Shown: positions 18,103 through 27,907, counted from the first letter of the stretch. The stretch: DNA of 64,000 bases from Christiangramia forsetii KT0803 (GCF_000060345.1 NC_008571.1:2976001-3040000), one strand, 5' to 3'. Notes: generated by a model not told the origin, from the letters alone. Translations and numbers: made by a program.

Positions 18103-19167
18103 ATGAACTGCAAAATTACCGGAACGGGAAGTTATATACCAAATGTCGTTACAAAAAATGCTGACTTTGATCAACATAAGTTCTTCAATCTTGACGGATC
18201 TAACTTTCCCCATGATAATGAAACCACCATTAGAAAATTCAAGGCGATCACGGGGATTGAAGAAAGACGTTATCTAGACGAAAATCTTACCACTTCCGAT
18301 ATTGCTGTAATCGCAAGTCAGAAAGCGATTGAAAGCTCTGGAATAGACCCTGAAACACTAGATTATATTATTGTGGCTCATAATTATGGAGATGTAAAAT
18401 CAAAATCCATTCAAAGTGACACTGTTCCCAGTTTAGCAACCAGAGTCAAAGCTCATCTAAGAATAAAGAATCCAAAATGTGTTGGGTATGATCTCCTGTT
18501 CGGTTGTCCAGGCTGGATAGAAGGAATGATCCAAGCACAGGCCTTTATTAAGGCAGGAATTGCCAAAAAATGCCTTATTATTGGCGCTGAAGCTCTTTCG
18601 AGAGTCGTAGATAAGCATGACAGGGATTCCATGATATTTTCAGACGGTGCCGGTGCGGTAATCCTTGAAGCTACGGATGCTGAATCTGGATCTGGAATAC
18701 TTTCTCACGAATCGGCAACTTATTCTTTTCAGGAATCTGAATATATCTATTTTGGAAAATCCAATCATTCTGATGCTCCTGAAGACATCAGGTATATTAA
18801 AATGCATGGTAGAAAGATCTATGAATTCGCTTTGGTAAACGTTCCAAAAGCGATGAAGGAATGTCTGGAAAATAGTGGAAAGTCAATTAAGGATCTTAAA
18901 AAGATTTTCATTCATCAGGCGAATGAAAAAATGGACCATGCTATTATTCAGCGATTTTATAAGTTACATGGGATGACCCCTCCCGAGAATGTAATGCCTA
19001 TGACCATTCACGAACTCGGTAATAGCAGTGTAGCAACTGTTCCTACTCTTTTTGACCTTGTTCAAAGAGGAAAAATAGACAACCAAAAGCTTGAAAAAGG
19101 AGATGTGGTTATGTTTGCAAGTGTTGGTGCGGGAATGAACATTAATGCTATTACCTATCAGATCTAA
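18103..19167 (+). CDS. 3-oxoacyl-ACP synthase III family protein (FabH-like)
   Basis: 354 residues with a thiolase-type fold. The catalytic triad is visible: Cys in DLLFGCPGWIEGM, His in IFIHQANEKMDHAI, Asn in HELGNSSVATVPT, plus the C-terminal GDVVMFASVGAGMNINA. The family condenses acyl-CoA with malonyl-ACP. The sequence is longer than core FabH (about 317-335) and closer to the KAS III-like paralogues of flavobacteria, so it may use special primers or act in a secondary lipid pathway rather than initiating bulk fatty-acid synthesis. A methyltransferase gene starts 1 bp after its stop, indicating a shared transcript. Confidence 0.85.
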   Translation: MNCKITGTGSYIPNVVTKNADFDQHKFFNLDGSNFPHDNETTIRKFKAITGIEERRYLDENLTTSDIAVIASQKAIESSGIDPETLDYIIVAHNYGDVKSKSIQSDTVPSLATRVKAHLRIKNPKCVGYDLLFGCPGWIEGMIQAQAFIKAGIAKKCLIIGAEALSRVVDKHDRDSMIFSDGAGAVILEATDAESGSGILSHESATYSFQESEYIYFGKSNHSDAPEDIRYIKMHGRKIYEFALVNVPKAMKECLENSGKSIKDLKKIFIHQANEKMDHAIIQRFYKLHGMTPPENVMPMTIHELGNSSVATVPTLFDLVQRGKIDNQKLEKGDVVMFASVGAGMNINAITYQI

Positions 19168-19168
19168 A

Positions 19169-19696
19169 ATGTACGAGCAGAATTTTCCTGAAAAGCGCTA
19201 TCAGAAAACCTTAAAATTTTTAAAAGAAATAGTCCCTCCACCTGCTAAAATATTGGACCTGGGAGTTAAAAATCCTTTTTCTGAAATTATGGTCGAAAAT
19301 GGCTACGAAGTTACCAACACTTCAGGAGAAGATTTGGACGATAATTTTAAAGCGGTTAAAAATGCAGAATATGACCTGGTTACGGCATTTGAGATTTTCG
19401 AACATCTGCTTGCTCCATATAATATTCTTCGTGAAATAAAAGCAAAAAAAATTATCGCTAGTGTTCCGCTTAAACTATGGTTTTCCTCAGCTTACAGGAG
19501 TAAAACCGATCAATGGGATCGCCATTATCATGAGTTTGAAGACTGGCAATTCGATTGGCTTTTTGAGAAAAGCGGCTGGGAAATTAAGAAAAGTATTAAA
19601 TGGGCTCATCCTGTAAATAAAATAGGAATTCGCCCTGTTTTAAGAAAATTTACTCCGAGGTATTATCTAACTTACGCAGAGAAAGTTAACGAATAA
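19169..19696 (+). CDS. Small class I SAM-dependent methyltransferase
   Basis: 175 residues from the ATG at 19169; an earlier TTG would lie inside the upstream gene. Motif I is ILDLGVKNPFSEIM, and YDLVTAFEIFEHL resembles the post-II acidic region of Methyltransf_11/23 proteins. ASVPLKLWF and the HEFEDWQFDWLFEKSGWEI tail resemble small-molecule methyltransferases. It is 1 bp downstream of the FabH-like gene, so substrate and pathway may be shared, possibly a lipid or surface glycan. It converges with the FG-GAP gene, overlapping it by 11 bp. Confidence 0.8.
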   Translation: MYEQNFPEKRYQKTLKFLKEIVPPPAKILDLGVKNPFSEIMVENGYEVTNTSGEDLDDNFKAVKNAEYDLVTAFEIFEHLLAPYNILREIKAKKIIASVPLKLWFSSAYRSKTDQWDRHYHEFEDWQFDWLFEKSGWEIKKSIKWAHPVNKIGIRPVLRKFTPRYYLTYAEKVNE

Positions 19697-22349
19697 GAGA
19701 GATATGTGTTACTTCTGGTTGAAAATCTGATTCATTCGGGAAATCCAGTTTAACCCAATAATCATCGGAAGGCATTGCTACACCATTAAAGTTTCCATCC
19801 CATTCTTCATCAGGACCCCTTAATACGGTTAAAAGCTTTCCATATCTGTCGAAAATATAGCAATTAAACTGCTTGTTACACTCTGGGCTAGTAATTTGAA
19901 CCCGCCATCGATCATTTATACCATCGGAGTTTGGGCTAAAAAATTTAGGATAACTATAGCAAATTTTCTCATCACCATCACTACTACAATTCAATGTGAA
20001 ATTCTCTATTAAAATTTCACATGAATCTGCTACCAACGTAACTTCCTCATATTCTCCCTCAGAGAGGTCTTCTAAGGTTATTGTCCCGTTAAGATCTGAA
20101 ACTATCGCTAAGTTCTTCTCGCTCCCATTTACGAAATAAAATAGTTCAAATTCGCTATTCGGGGTAAATCCGGTAACTTTTACAATACCTTCACTATCTG
20201 AACTACATATTGGACTCTGTATTATTTCTACAGCATAATTAGCACCATTAAAATTTAAATTTAAGGTCTCATCAAAATAATAATTGCAATTAGCTATTTC
20301 TATATAAAAATTTGAATATTGGGCTCCTTTCAGGTTTTCGATAAGTAAAATTCCTTCACTATCTGAGGTTAGCTCTAATTCAATAGTTTCTTCGGAATCT
20401 ACCATGAAAGAAACCAGGTAATTTTCAAATTCCTCAAGATTCCTAATCTCAATCGCCCCATCTGCAGTACTACATTCACTTACTAGCTGGAAATTAAAGA
20501 ACGGTTCGATTTCACCTAATGGATTTACTTCCAGTTTTATTGAAAAACTATTACTACAGTTCTCATAATCAATTTGAAAGTTTGAATACTCTCCCGGCTC
20601 TACATCAGAAATAGTTATTTCACCTATAGCATCACTTGAAAATTGAACCATTTCCCTCGGAATACCATTATAGTCATAGCCGATAGAAAACGTTTCATTA
20701 ACTGGAAGATTACTAATATGAATACTGTTTCCTTCTAAACTAGTACAATCTGAGGAAACCACTGAAAATTCAGGTTCAAGTGTTTCTTCTTCAGAAATTT
20801 CAAATTCTTCTGAAAATTCAAAGACACATCCATCTTTTCTTACCTCAATATTATTGTAAATACCAGCTTCTAAATTCTGCAAGGTATATTCACCATTTTC
20901 ATCACTTGAAAATTCGAGTTCAATAAAGCTATTATTATCGTGTTCGAAGTTCAATAAGTAAGATTCATTTGGCTCCAAACCAGAAAGGATAAAGCCTATA
21001 TTCCTACCGGAACATTGCGAGTTAGTTGGATTAATTGCCAACCCTTCCATCTGGTCATCAAAATTTAAAATCCAAACAGCTCCTTCATTGTCTTTTGATG
21101 CCCCGACGACAACCTTTAAAGGGTCTTGTTTTTTTAAATAGCTTAAAGAAATACCAAAAATATCCCCTGAATTTAACTCCCCTTCAAAACCTCCAACTTT
21201 ATAAGAAAAAGGAAAACTCTCACTTACAGTTCCATCGTTATTTAATTCAATTAGATAAAACGCTCCCGTTGTTGTATTTGTTTCGGGATTTATACAGCGG
21301 GCACAACCCACCAGAATTTCAATTAAACCATCAGAATCAATATCTGAATATCCATCTATAGATTTCCCGAAAATAGCATTATTATTTAGATCAAAGCTTC
21401 CTCCTCCCTGCGTATAAGAAATTTTCTTATGTTTTTTCACTCGACCGTTAGAATCTAAAAATAAAATATAAACCGAGCCAAAGTCTGTTCCTCCATCATC
21501 ATCCCGGTAGGATCCTACTGCGATCTCTTTTATACCATCACCATCCAAATCTTTTAGGATAGCAATAGATCCACCAAAGAAATCTTCAGAATCCAGATCT
21601 ACATTAAAATTGCCTTCAGTTTCACTAATCTTGGAATAACTGTTTACTGTAAAATCAGAATTCAGGAAAAGAACCCAAATTGCTCCGGCTCCGGGATTGC
21701 CATCATAATCTCTTCTCGCACTAACAATAATATCTTCAATCCCATCATTATTTAAATCTCCAATATTTCCTATATCAGTTCCAAAAACAACATCACCATT
21801 AAACTGACCGGTAAAATCACCTTCAAAATCGCTTATTTTTGAGTGGGCTTTCACAGTCCCATCTGTATTTAAGCTAAGAATCCAAACAGCACCATGCCAA
21901 TAACCACCATCACCATCATATTCTGCGCCAACAGCCACCTCTACCAACCCGTCATTATTCATATCACCTAGATATGAAACCGAAGCGCCAAAAACATCAT
22001 TATCATCAAGATCTCCTGTAAAACCACCAGTGGTTGAACTAATCTTTTGAGATTTTAAAACTGTATCATCGGCTTTAAGAAACAATACATATACCGCCCC
22101 TCTGTTTGCTCCACCATCATCATCTGTAAATGCTCCAACGATTATATCGCTAATACCGTCATTATTTAAATCTCCAATATTATCTACTGAATAACCAAAT
22201 TGATCACCTGAATCTAATTGTTGATCAAAATTACCTTGTTGTTTATTAATTTTCGTGAAACATCCTATTTCATAGTTTTGGGAAAAACTATGAAAGGTTT
22301 TAAAAAAAAGAATGAACACAAAGAAAATTTTTATTCTAAATTTACCCAT
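19686..22349 (-). CDS. FG-GAP repeat protein with T9SS type B sorting domain
   Basis: 887 residues. A signal peptide (MGKFRIKIFFVFILFFKTF, cut near FSQ) is followed by six FG-GAP blades at about 45-400. Five carry a DLNNDG/DLDGDG-type calcium loop and an IIVGA strand; the sixth (YLKKQDPLKVVVGAS) has lost it. The middle has four to five ~85-residue modules with CS...G and F..GYEN turns. The C-terminal ~90 residues, from FFSPNSDGINDRW, are the gliding motility-associated type B T9SS signal. It is therefore an exported surface protein with an integrin-alpha-like propeller. No catalytic domain was seen. It is divergent from a glycosyltransferase, with only 16 bp between start codons. Confidence 0.87.
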   Translation of the reverse strand: MGKFRIKIFFVFILFFKTFHSFSQNYEIGCFTKINKQQGNFDQQLDSGDQFGYSVDNIGDLNNDGISDIIVGAFTDDDGGANRGAVYVLFLKADDTVLKSQKISSTTGGFTGDLDDNDVFGASVSYLGDMNNDGLVEVAVGAEYDGDGGYWHGAVWILSLNTDGTVKAHSKISDFEGDFTGQFNGDVVFGTDIGNIGDLNNDGIEDIIVSARRDYDGNPGAGAIWVLFLNSDFTVNSYSKISETEGNFNVDLDSEDFFGGSIAILKDLDGDGIKEIAVGSYRDDDGGTDFGSVYILFLDSNGRVKKHKKISYTQGGGSFDLNNNAIFGKSIDGYSDIDSDGLIEILVGCARCINPETNTTTGAFYLIELNNDGTVSESFPFSYKVGGFEGELNSGDIFGISLSYLKKQDPLKVVVGASKDNEGAVWILNFDDQMEGLAINPTNSQCSGRNIGFILSGLEPNESYLLNFEHDNNSFIELEFSSDENGEYTLQNLEAGIYNNIEVRKDGCVFEFSEEFEISEEETLEPEFSVVSSDCTSLEGNSIHISNLPVNETFSIGYDYNGIPREMVQFSSDAIGEITISDVEPGEYSNFQIDYENCSNSFSIKLEVNPLGEIEPFFNFQLVSECSTADGAIEIRNLEEFENYLVSFMVDSEETIELELTSDSEGILLIENLKGAQYSNFYIEIANCNYYFDETLNLNFNGANYAVEIIQSPICSSDSEGIVKVTGFTPNSEFELFYFVNGSEKNLAIVSDLNGTITLEDLSEGEYEEVTLVADSCEILIENFTLNCSSDGDEKICYSYPKFFSPNSDGINDRWRVQITSPECNKQFNCYIFDRYGKLLTVLRGPDEEWDGNFNGVAMPSDDYWVKLDFPNESDFQPEVTHISLIR
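22273..22280 (+). promoter_or_regulatory. Possible -7 box for the glycosyltransferase, inside the divergent gene
   Basis: TAGTTTTG fits TAnnTTTG and lies 85 bp before the glycosyltransferase ATG, within the signal-peptide codons of the FG-GAP gene. A single 8-mer match is weak evidence. Confidence 0.3.
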
Positions 22350-22365
22350 TTAAAATGATCACTTA

Positions 22366-23220
22366 ATGTTGATTTCTATAATTATTCCTGCTTATAACGA
22401 GGAAAAATTTATCTCCTATTGTCTGGACTCCATGATTAATCAAACCAGAAAACCAGATGAATTGATAATTATCGATGATAATTCTACAGACTTCACTTAT
22501 GAAACAGCTCTAAAATATTCAAATAAATATAACTGGATAAAAGTTTTTAAAAATAATTTCGGTAAATCTGAGCACTCTCCAGGGGCTAAAATAGTGAATA
22601 CATTTTATTTTGGAATATCAAAGATCAAGAACGATTACGATCTAATTGGTAAATTTGATGCTGATATTGTATTGCCGAAAAATTATTTTGAAGAAATAGA
22701 ACGTGAATTTCAACTAAACGAAAAAGTGGGAATGTGTTCCGGTTTAATTTTCATCAAGGATTCAAATAACCATTGGGTGCATGAAAATATTTCTGACAAA
22801 TCCCATATTAGGGGCCCTATAAAATTGTACTCTAAGAAATGCTTTAAATGGATTGATGGCCTTAGAACATCAATAGGTTGGGACTCTGTAGATATTTTAC
22901 TTGCTAACTTTTACGGATTCGAAACTAAAACCGTTAAAACCTTACATGTAAAACATCTTCGCCCTACCTGGAAGTCCTATAAGAAAAAAACTAAATTCCT
23001 TCAGGGAGAGGCTTTGTACAGAATGCGATACGGATATGTACTATCATTATTAACCGCTCTTAAAATGAGCATGAAACAAAAAGACATAAAACTTCTGTAT
23101 ACCTACATAAAAGGATATTTTAACGCTTCTAAAAATAAATTGCCCTTTATTGTTTCTAAAGAAGAAGGAGACTTTATTCGTAAATACCGCTGGACGAATA
23201 TTAGAAAGAAATTTACCTAA
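22366..23220 (+). CDS. Glycosyltransferase family 2 protein
   Basis: 284 residues. The GT-A fold start SIIIPAYNEEKFISYCLDSM, the DDNSTD nucleotide-binding loop and the FDADIV DxD-type motif are typical of GT2 inverting transferases. No membrane helices are apparent, so it likely acts at the cytoplasmic face on a lipid- or protein-linked glycan. The acceptor cannot be deduced. It is divergent from the FG-GAP surface protein and overlaps the alkaline phosphatase gene tail to tail by 4 bp. A role in surface glycan or glycoprotein synthesis fits the neighbourhood but is inferred. Confidence 0.88.
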   Translation: MLISIIIPAYNEEKFISYCLDSMINQTRKPDELIIIDDNSTDFTYETALKYSNKYNWIKVFKNNFGKSEHSPGAKIVNTFYFGISKIKNDYDLIGKFDADIVLPKNYFEEIEREFQLNEKVGMCSGLIFIKDSNNHWVHENISDKSHIRGPIKLYSKKCFKWIDGLRTSIGWDSVDILLANFYGFETKTVKTLHVKHLRPTWKSYKKKTKFLQGEALYRMRYGYVLSLLTALKMSMKQKDIKLLYTYIKGYFNASKNKLPFIVSKEEGDFIRKYRWTNIRKKFT

Positions 23221-24848
23221 TCTTCAAGTATAATACTTAAAGGTTTCCCACTGGACGCATCTGGATATGATATTCCCAGCATCGCCGATATTGTGGGAGC
23301 TATATCTGGAATTACCGTACGCTCCAGGCTACTTCCATGCTTAATACCTTTTCCGAAGAAAATTAATGGCACATGCGTATCATATATAAAACCGGAGCCA
23401 TGAGTTGTTCCTTTTTCAGGATAAATTATATAACCGGGATCCAAAACGAAAACCACATCACCACTACGCTCCTGATTAAATCCGTTTTGAATTAGGGAAC
23501 TAATCCCTTTGGTAAAACTACCAGATTGCAATTGCTCTCGTGTATACACTCTGGAAATGCTTTTCTGCTGAAGCAGATAATGAGCAATTTTTTGCTGGAC
23601 TTTGTGGGCATCCAAGCCTTCCCCCCTCATTACCTTGTAATCAAGAAAAATCTGTGAATTAGAAATATTCTGAATTAAACTATCAACTTTAAATTCTTCA
23701 CGAACAAATTCTTCAATTTTTTTATTTTCTGTAACATCATCAAAATAGCCGGAAGGAATTTTTCGACTTTTTAAATAGGAAGGGACATCCACCCCACCAT
23801 GATCTGCAGTTAAAAAGACAGTGTACTCCCCTTCTCCTACCGTTTGATCTAAGTATTTAAGAACATCTGCAAGCGCTAAATCCAGTCTCAAATAAGTATC
23901 TTCAATTTCCTTTGAATTTACCCCAAAGTTATGACCCACATAATCTGTACTCGAAAAACTAAGGGTTAGAACATCTGTAACATCATCTTTCCCTAAATTC
24001 TCTCCTTTGATCGCGGCCTTTGCAAATTCTGCAGTAAGATCGTTTCCAAAAGGAGTCGCTTTAATCAATTCGTATTCGCCATTTTCTGAAGCCAGGGTTT
24101 TAAGATCATAAGGGAAAGTGGCCGTTTCCTTACCCTGATATCCAAATTCAAAGTCATTTTCATCTACGCCACTTTCTTTATAGGAATTAATATCCCGTAA
24201 AGTGTTCCAGGTTTTTAAATATGTTTTAGCCTTCTCAGAATTATTAAAGTTTTTTACCCAATCAGGTAGTCCCTTCATATAGTAAGTACTGGTAATCCAT
24301 TTTGCTTCCTCTCTTCCATGAAACCAATAGGCTGCATTTGCTGTGTGGCCCGCTGGTAAAATAGCGCCACGATCTTTTAAGGCAATTCCAATAGTTTTCC
24401 CCTTCATTTGGGTATGAAGTCGGTTCTCATCTCCAAAGGTGGTAGATTTCATTCTATGTGGAGACATTCTACCCGCCTCACTCGTGGTTCCGACAGACTC
24501 TACCGAATCGTCTCCCGCGCAATAAACCGATTTATTCTCGAATTTATCGAACCAACCATTACCTATAATTCCATTATATTCTGGCGTAGTACCTGTAAAT
24601 ACTGAAGCATGACCGGGACCGGTATACGTAGGAACATAATTAAAATGATTATTCTTAAAATTGAAGCCCTCATTTACCAGTCTTTTAAAACCTTCGTCTC
24701 CAAATTGGCCCCAAAAACGAGTTAAATAGTCGTACCTCATCTGGTCCACTACAATTCCAACAACTAGTTTTGGCTTTTCATTTACAATCTGCGCCTTTAA
24801 GGGCGACAAGTTAAGCAGCAATATTAGTATGAATAAATACCGTCTCAT
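23217..24848 (-). CDS. pafA: Alkaline phosphatase, PafA type
   Basis: 543 residues from ATG 24848, opening with signal peptide MRRYLFILILLLNLSPLKAQ. The active-site set of PafA-type enzymes is present: metal-binding DQMRYD, Thr nucleophile in YTGPGHAS, Asn in GNGWFD, Lys/Arg of LKDRGAI, DYVGH, TADHGG and THGSG. It is a periplasmic zinc phosphomonoesterase for organic phosphate scavenging. PafA in Bacteroidota can be constitutive rather than Pho-controlled; a perfect housekeeping -7 box upstream is consistent. The upstream TTG at 24875 was rejected as start because it lies inside that box. Confidence 0.92.
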   Translation of the reverse strand: MRRYLFILILLLNLSPLKAQIVNEKPKLVVGIVVDQMRYDYLTRFWGQFGDEGFKRLVNEGFNFKNNHFNYVPTYTGPGHASVFTGTTPEYNGIIGNGWFDKFENKSVYCAGDDSVESVGTTSEAGRMSPHRMKSTTFGDENRLHTQMKGKTIGIALKDRGAILPAGHTANAAYWFHGREEAKWITSTYYMKGLPDWVKNFNNSEKAKTYLKTWNTLRDINSYKESGVDENDFEFGYQGKETATFPYDLKTLASENGEYELIKATPFGNDLTAEFAKAAIKGENLGKDDVTDVLTLSFSSTDYVGHNFGVNSKEIEDTYLRLDLALADVLKYLDQTVGEGEYTVFLTADHGGVDVPSYLKSRKIPSGYFDDVTENKKIEEFVREEFKVDSLIQNISNSQIFLDYKVMRGEGLDAHKVQQKIAHYLLQQKSISRVYTREQLQSGSFTKGISSLIQNGFNQERSGDVVFVLDPGYIIYPEKGTTHGSGFIYDTHVPLIFFGKGIKHGSSLERTVIPDIAPTISAMLGISYPDASSGKPLSIILED

Positions 24849-24872
24849 TAGGTTAATTTTTTGAATAGGCTT

Positions 24873-24880
24873 CAAAAATA
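24873..24880 (-). promoter_or_regulatory. -7 promoter box for pafA
   Basis: TATTTTTG on the minus strand, 24 bp before ATG 24848. It decides the start codon by overlapping the alternative TTG. Confidence 0.6.
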
Positions 24881-24964
24881 CTAAACTTGAAACGCTAAAG
24901 TTTAATTAAGCGTTAAATAGTTTAGCGCGAAATTTTAGTATTTTAGCTTTTCAAAATCCAATTA

Positions 24965-25702
24965 ATGACCTACCTGCACTCCATTGGGGAATATTTTATA
25001 ATGCTTAAAGGAGTTTTTGGCCGAATGACCAAAGGTTCGGTTCTCAGAAATCTTATTTTTAAAGAAATAAACGAGCTTATCATGGGCTCACTGGGAATTG
25101 TTGCATTCCTTTCGTTTTTTATCGGAGCGGTAGTTGCCATCCAGACCGCACTAAATTTAAATAATCCGCTTATACCCAAGTCTCTTGTGGCATTTGCCGC
25201 AAGACAATCGGTGATTCTGGAGTTTGCCCCTACTTTTATATCAATAATTATGGCTGGTAAAGTTGGTTCGTTTATAACTTCCAGTATAGGATCCATGAGG
25301 GTTACCGAACAAATTGATGCACTGGAAGTGATGGGTATAAATTCTAAAAATTATCTCATCTTACCTAAAATAATTGCCATGCTAACGTATCCCTTTTTGA
25401 TTGCGATCGCAATGTTTCTGGGTATAGCCGGAGCTTATTTTGCTGCAGTATTTGGTGGTTTTGTTACTTCAGATCAATTTTTAACGGGACTTCAGGATGA
25501 TTTTAACGGCTTTCACCTTACATATGCCTTTATAAAAACATTTCTTTTTGCCTTTATTTTAGCAACAGTGCCCTCATATCATGGATATTATATGAAAGGA
25601 GGAGCGCTAGAGGTTGGGGAAGCATCCACCACTTCTTTTGTATGGACTAGCGTAGTATTAATTATAACCAATTATGCAATCACTCAACTCTTATTAAGTT
25701 AA
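24965..25702 (+). CDS. mlaE: MlaE-family ABC transporter permease
   Basis: 245 residues with five to six membrane helices. The family signatures are present: AAVQTAL-like AIQTALNLN, EFAPTFISIIMAGKVG and the conserved GSMRVTEQIDALEVMG loop. With the ATPase 3 bp downstream it forms the inner-membrane core of a phospholipid transporter maintaining outer-membrane asymmetry. The MCE substrate-binding protein (MlaD) is not in this cluster and is probably encoded elsewhere, as is common in Bacteroidota. Confidence 0.92.
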   Translation: MTYLHSIGEYFIMLKGVFGRMTKGSVLRNLIFKEINELIMGSLGIVAFLSFFIGAVVAIQTALNLNNPLIPKSLVAFAARQSVILEFAPTFISIIMAGKVGSFITSSIGSMRVTEQIDALEVMGINSKNYLILPKIIAMLTYPFLIAIAMFLGIAGAYFAAVFGGFVTSDQFLTGLQDDFNGFHLTYAFIKTFLFAFILATVPSYHGYYMKGGALEVGEASTTSFVWTSVVLIITNYAITQLLLS

Positions 25703-25705
25703 CGA

Positions 25706-26470
25706 ATGATACAGGTAAAAGATTTACATAAAGGTTTTAACGATCAGGAAGTTCTTAAGGGAATCTCCTATACTTTTGAAAGAGGTAAGACAAACTTAAT
25801 CATCGGTCAGTCTGGGTCTGGTAAAAGTGTTTTTCTAAAATGTATGCTTGGCCTTTTTAAGGCTGATAAAGGAACTATTGAATATGACGGAAAACCATAT
25901 TCAAGTTTTTCTGATGAAGAACAGAGAGAACTAAGAACTGAAATGGGGATGCTTTTTCAGGGTGGAGCATTATTTGACTCTATGACTGTTGAAGAAAACG
26001 TAATGTTCCCATTAAAAATGTTCACTAAGCAGAAGAAAAAAGAAATGTTTTCAAGGGTTCATGAAGTTTTGGAACGTGTTAATCTAGATGGAACCGGAAA
26101 TAAAATGCCTTCTGAGATTAGTGGAGGAATGCAGAAGAGGGTTGCCATTGCCAGGGCTATTGTAAACAAACCGAAATATTTATTCTGTGATGAACCAAAC
26201 TCAGGTCTTGATCCTCAAACCGCTACGGTAATAGATAATCTAATTCAGGATATTACTCATGAAAATGATATTACCACGGTACTGATTACACACGATATGA
26301 ATTCGGTATTAGAAATTGGAGAACGTATTGCTTTCTTAAAAGATGGAAAACTTGCCTGGAAAGGCACGAAGGAAGAAATTTTTAAAACCGATGATAAAAC
26401 GGTAACCGATTTTGTATACTCATCCAATCTTTTTCAAAAAGTAAGAGAAGCGCAGCTAAAAGGGCACTAG
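25706..26470 (+). CDS. mlaF: MlaF-family ABC transporter ATPase
   Basis: 254 residues. Walker A GQSGSGKS at 34-41, Q-loop MLFQGGALFDS (typical of the MlaF subfamily), signature SGGMQKRVAIARA and Walker B YLFCDEPNSGLD are all intact. It powers the permease encoded 3 bp upstream. It ends directly against the convergent DUF389 gene, with no spacer. Confidence 0.94.
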   Translation: MIQVKDLHKGFNDQEVLKGISYTFERGKTNLIIGQSGSGKSVFLKCMLGLFKADKGTIEYDGKPYSSFSDEEQRELRTEMGMLFQGGALFDSMTVEENVMFPLKMFTKQKKKEMFSRVHEVLERVNLDGTGNKMPSEISGGMQKRVAIARAIVNKPKYLFCDEPNSGLDPQTATVIDNLIQDITHENDITTVLITHDMNSVLEIGERIAFLKDGKLAWKGTKEEIFKTDDKTVTDFVYSSNLFQKVREAQLKGH

Positions 26471-27904
26471 TTACCTAACATTCTTTATAGACAGCGTATC
26501 AAGATCTAGTCTCACCCGCATCCAATCTGCAAACTTTGACTGCTGGGAAACAAGCTCCTTATTTCCAATTTTATCATTCCATATCACGGTGAATGTTGGG
26601 ATGGTATCGGTCTTCTGAAAGTTGGTGGTTATTAAGTTAGAGTAGCCAATTTCCTGAATATTTTCATAATTGATCTTTGCCTCCTTACTCAAACTAACAA
26701 AAGAAAATTTATCTCCCCTATATTTAGAAAGTTCAGATTCAAGTAGTTCGATCCTACGATCCTTGTTCTGCAAAACTTCCTGATTCTTGACATACAAATC
26801 TTCCAGTATACCACTTCTAACCTCTGTTGAGAGTTGATTTATATCCTGACTTTGATCATTTCCCTGATGCACTATGAGCTGTGCTTCTTTCAAAGCTTCT
26901 ATCTCTCCTAATCTTTCCTGCCATGTAGTTATTGTAGCACCTGGAATAGTATTTCCTATCATATATACATCGATGGTCTTCGTCTTATAATCACTGGTAG
27001 CTTTCAAAGTCTCTGTTCCGGAGTATCTTATCGAATTTTCTATAAACTCTGTAGCCTTACTCTGAAAAACCTGCTGCCTGAGTAATTTCACAAAAAGAAC
27101 TACACTAGGTATCATTACAATTATAGCAACCGTAGAAGCTATCTGGGCAGTTCTTTTTCTCCTTTTACTATTTGCATATTTCACCAGGGGAAATCCTAGT
27201 AATTTAGATACTACAAAAGTTGATAAGGCTATAAATACAGCATTGATCGAAAATAAGTATAAAGCCCCTAAAGCAAAATCCCATTTAGCATTTGCTAAAC
27301 CGTAACCAACAGTACAAAGCGGCGGCATAAGAGCGGTAGCAATCGCAACCCCCAGTATCACACTTGCTATTGTTCCTTTTTTCGTTTTAGCAACTATTAA
27401 TGCGAGCCCACCAAATATAGCCACCAAAACATCCAAAATAGTAGGATACGTTCTGGCAATTAACTCCGGCGTCTCATTTTTCACAGGAGATATAAAAAAA
27501 TAAATGCTCGCTGTAATAACACTAAGTCCAACCATAATCCCAAGGTTGACAAAAGATCGTTTAAGCGTATCTACATCATTAATAGCTACAGACATACCCA
27601 CACCTACAATAGGCCCCATTAATGGAGAAATTAGCATGGCACCAATTACTACTGCCGTACTACTAACATTTAAACCTATAGATGCAACAAAAATTGAAAA
27701 TATAAGGATCCAGGCATTATGCCCCTTAAATGAAATATCCTTTTGTACCGCTTCTACTGTAGACTCCCTATCGGTATCTTCACGAATATCCAATAATCGA
27801 CTAAAAAAGGTTCTGGCCTTTTCTTTAATCTCCTTTGCATCTTCCCGGAGATTTTCTCCATTGGAACTCTTAGATTCGGTTTCTGTATTTTTTATATCTG
27901 CCAT
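26471..27904 (-). CDS. DUF389 domain membrane protein
   Basis: 477 residues. After a charged cytoplasmic N-terminus (~70 residues) come six to seven helices with GAMLISPLMGPIVGVGMS and ATALMPPLCTVGYGLA, the hallmark pair of DUF389 (TIGR00341/TIGR00271-like). A C-terminal soluble domain (about 300-477) has a predicted coiled-coil stretch. The family has no settled function; a channel or transporter is suspected. It is the last gene of a compact five-gene minus-strand operon, 3 bp after the guanylyltransferase. Confidence 0.85.
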   Translation of the reverse strand: MADIKNTETESKSSNGENLREDAKEIKEKARTFFSRLLDIREDTDRESTVEAVQKDISFKGHNAWILIFSIFVASIGLNVSSTAVVIGAMLISPLMGPIVGVGMSVAINDVDTLKRSFVNLGIMVGLSVITASIYFFISPVKNETPELIARTYPTILDVLVAIFGGLALIVAKTKKGTIASVILGVAIATALMPPLCTVGYGLANAKWDFALGALYLFSINAVFIALSTFVVSKLLGFPLVKYANSKRRKRTAQIASTVAIIVMIPSVVLFVKLLRQQVFQSKATEFIENSIRYSGTETLKATSDYKTKTIDVYMIGNTIPGATITTWQERLGEIEALKEAQLIVHQGNDQSQDINQLSTEVRSGILEDLYVKNQEVLQNKDRRIELLESELSKYRGDKFSFVSLSKEAKINYENIQEIGYSNLITTNFQKTDTIPTFTVIWNDKIGNKELVSQQSKFADWMRVRLDLDTLSIKNVR

Positions 27905-27907
27905 TTT

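Noticed and set aside
24849-24875. TTG start of PafA at 24875
   Set aside because: The codon lies inside the promoter -7 box; ATG 24848 gives a clean signal peptide.
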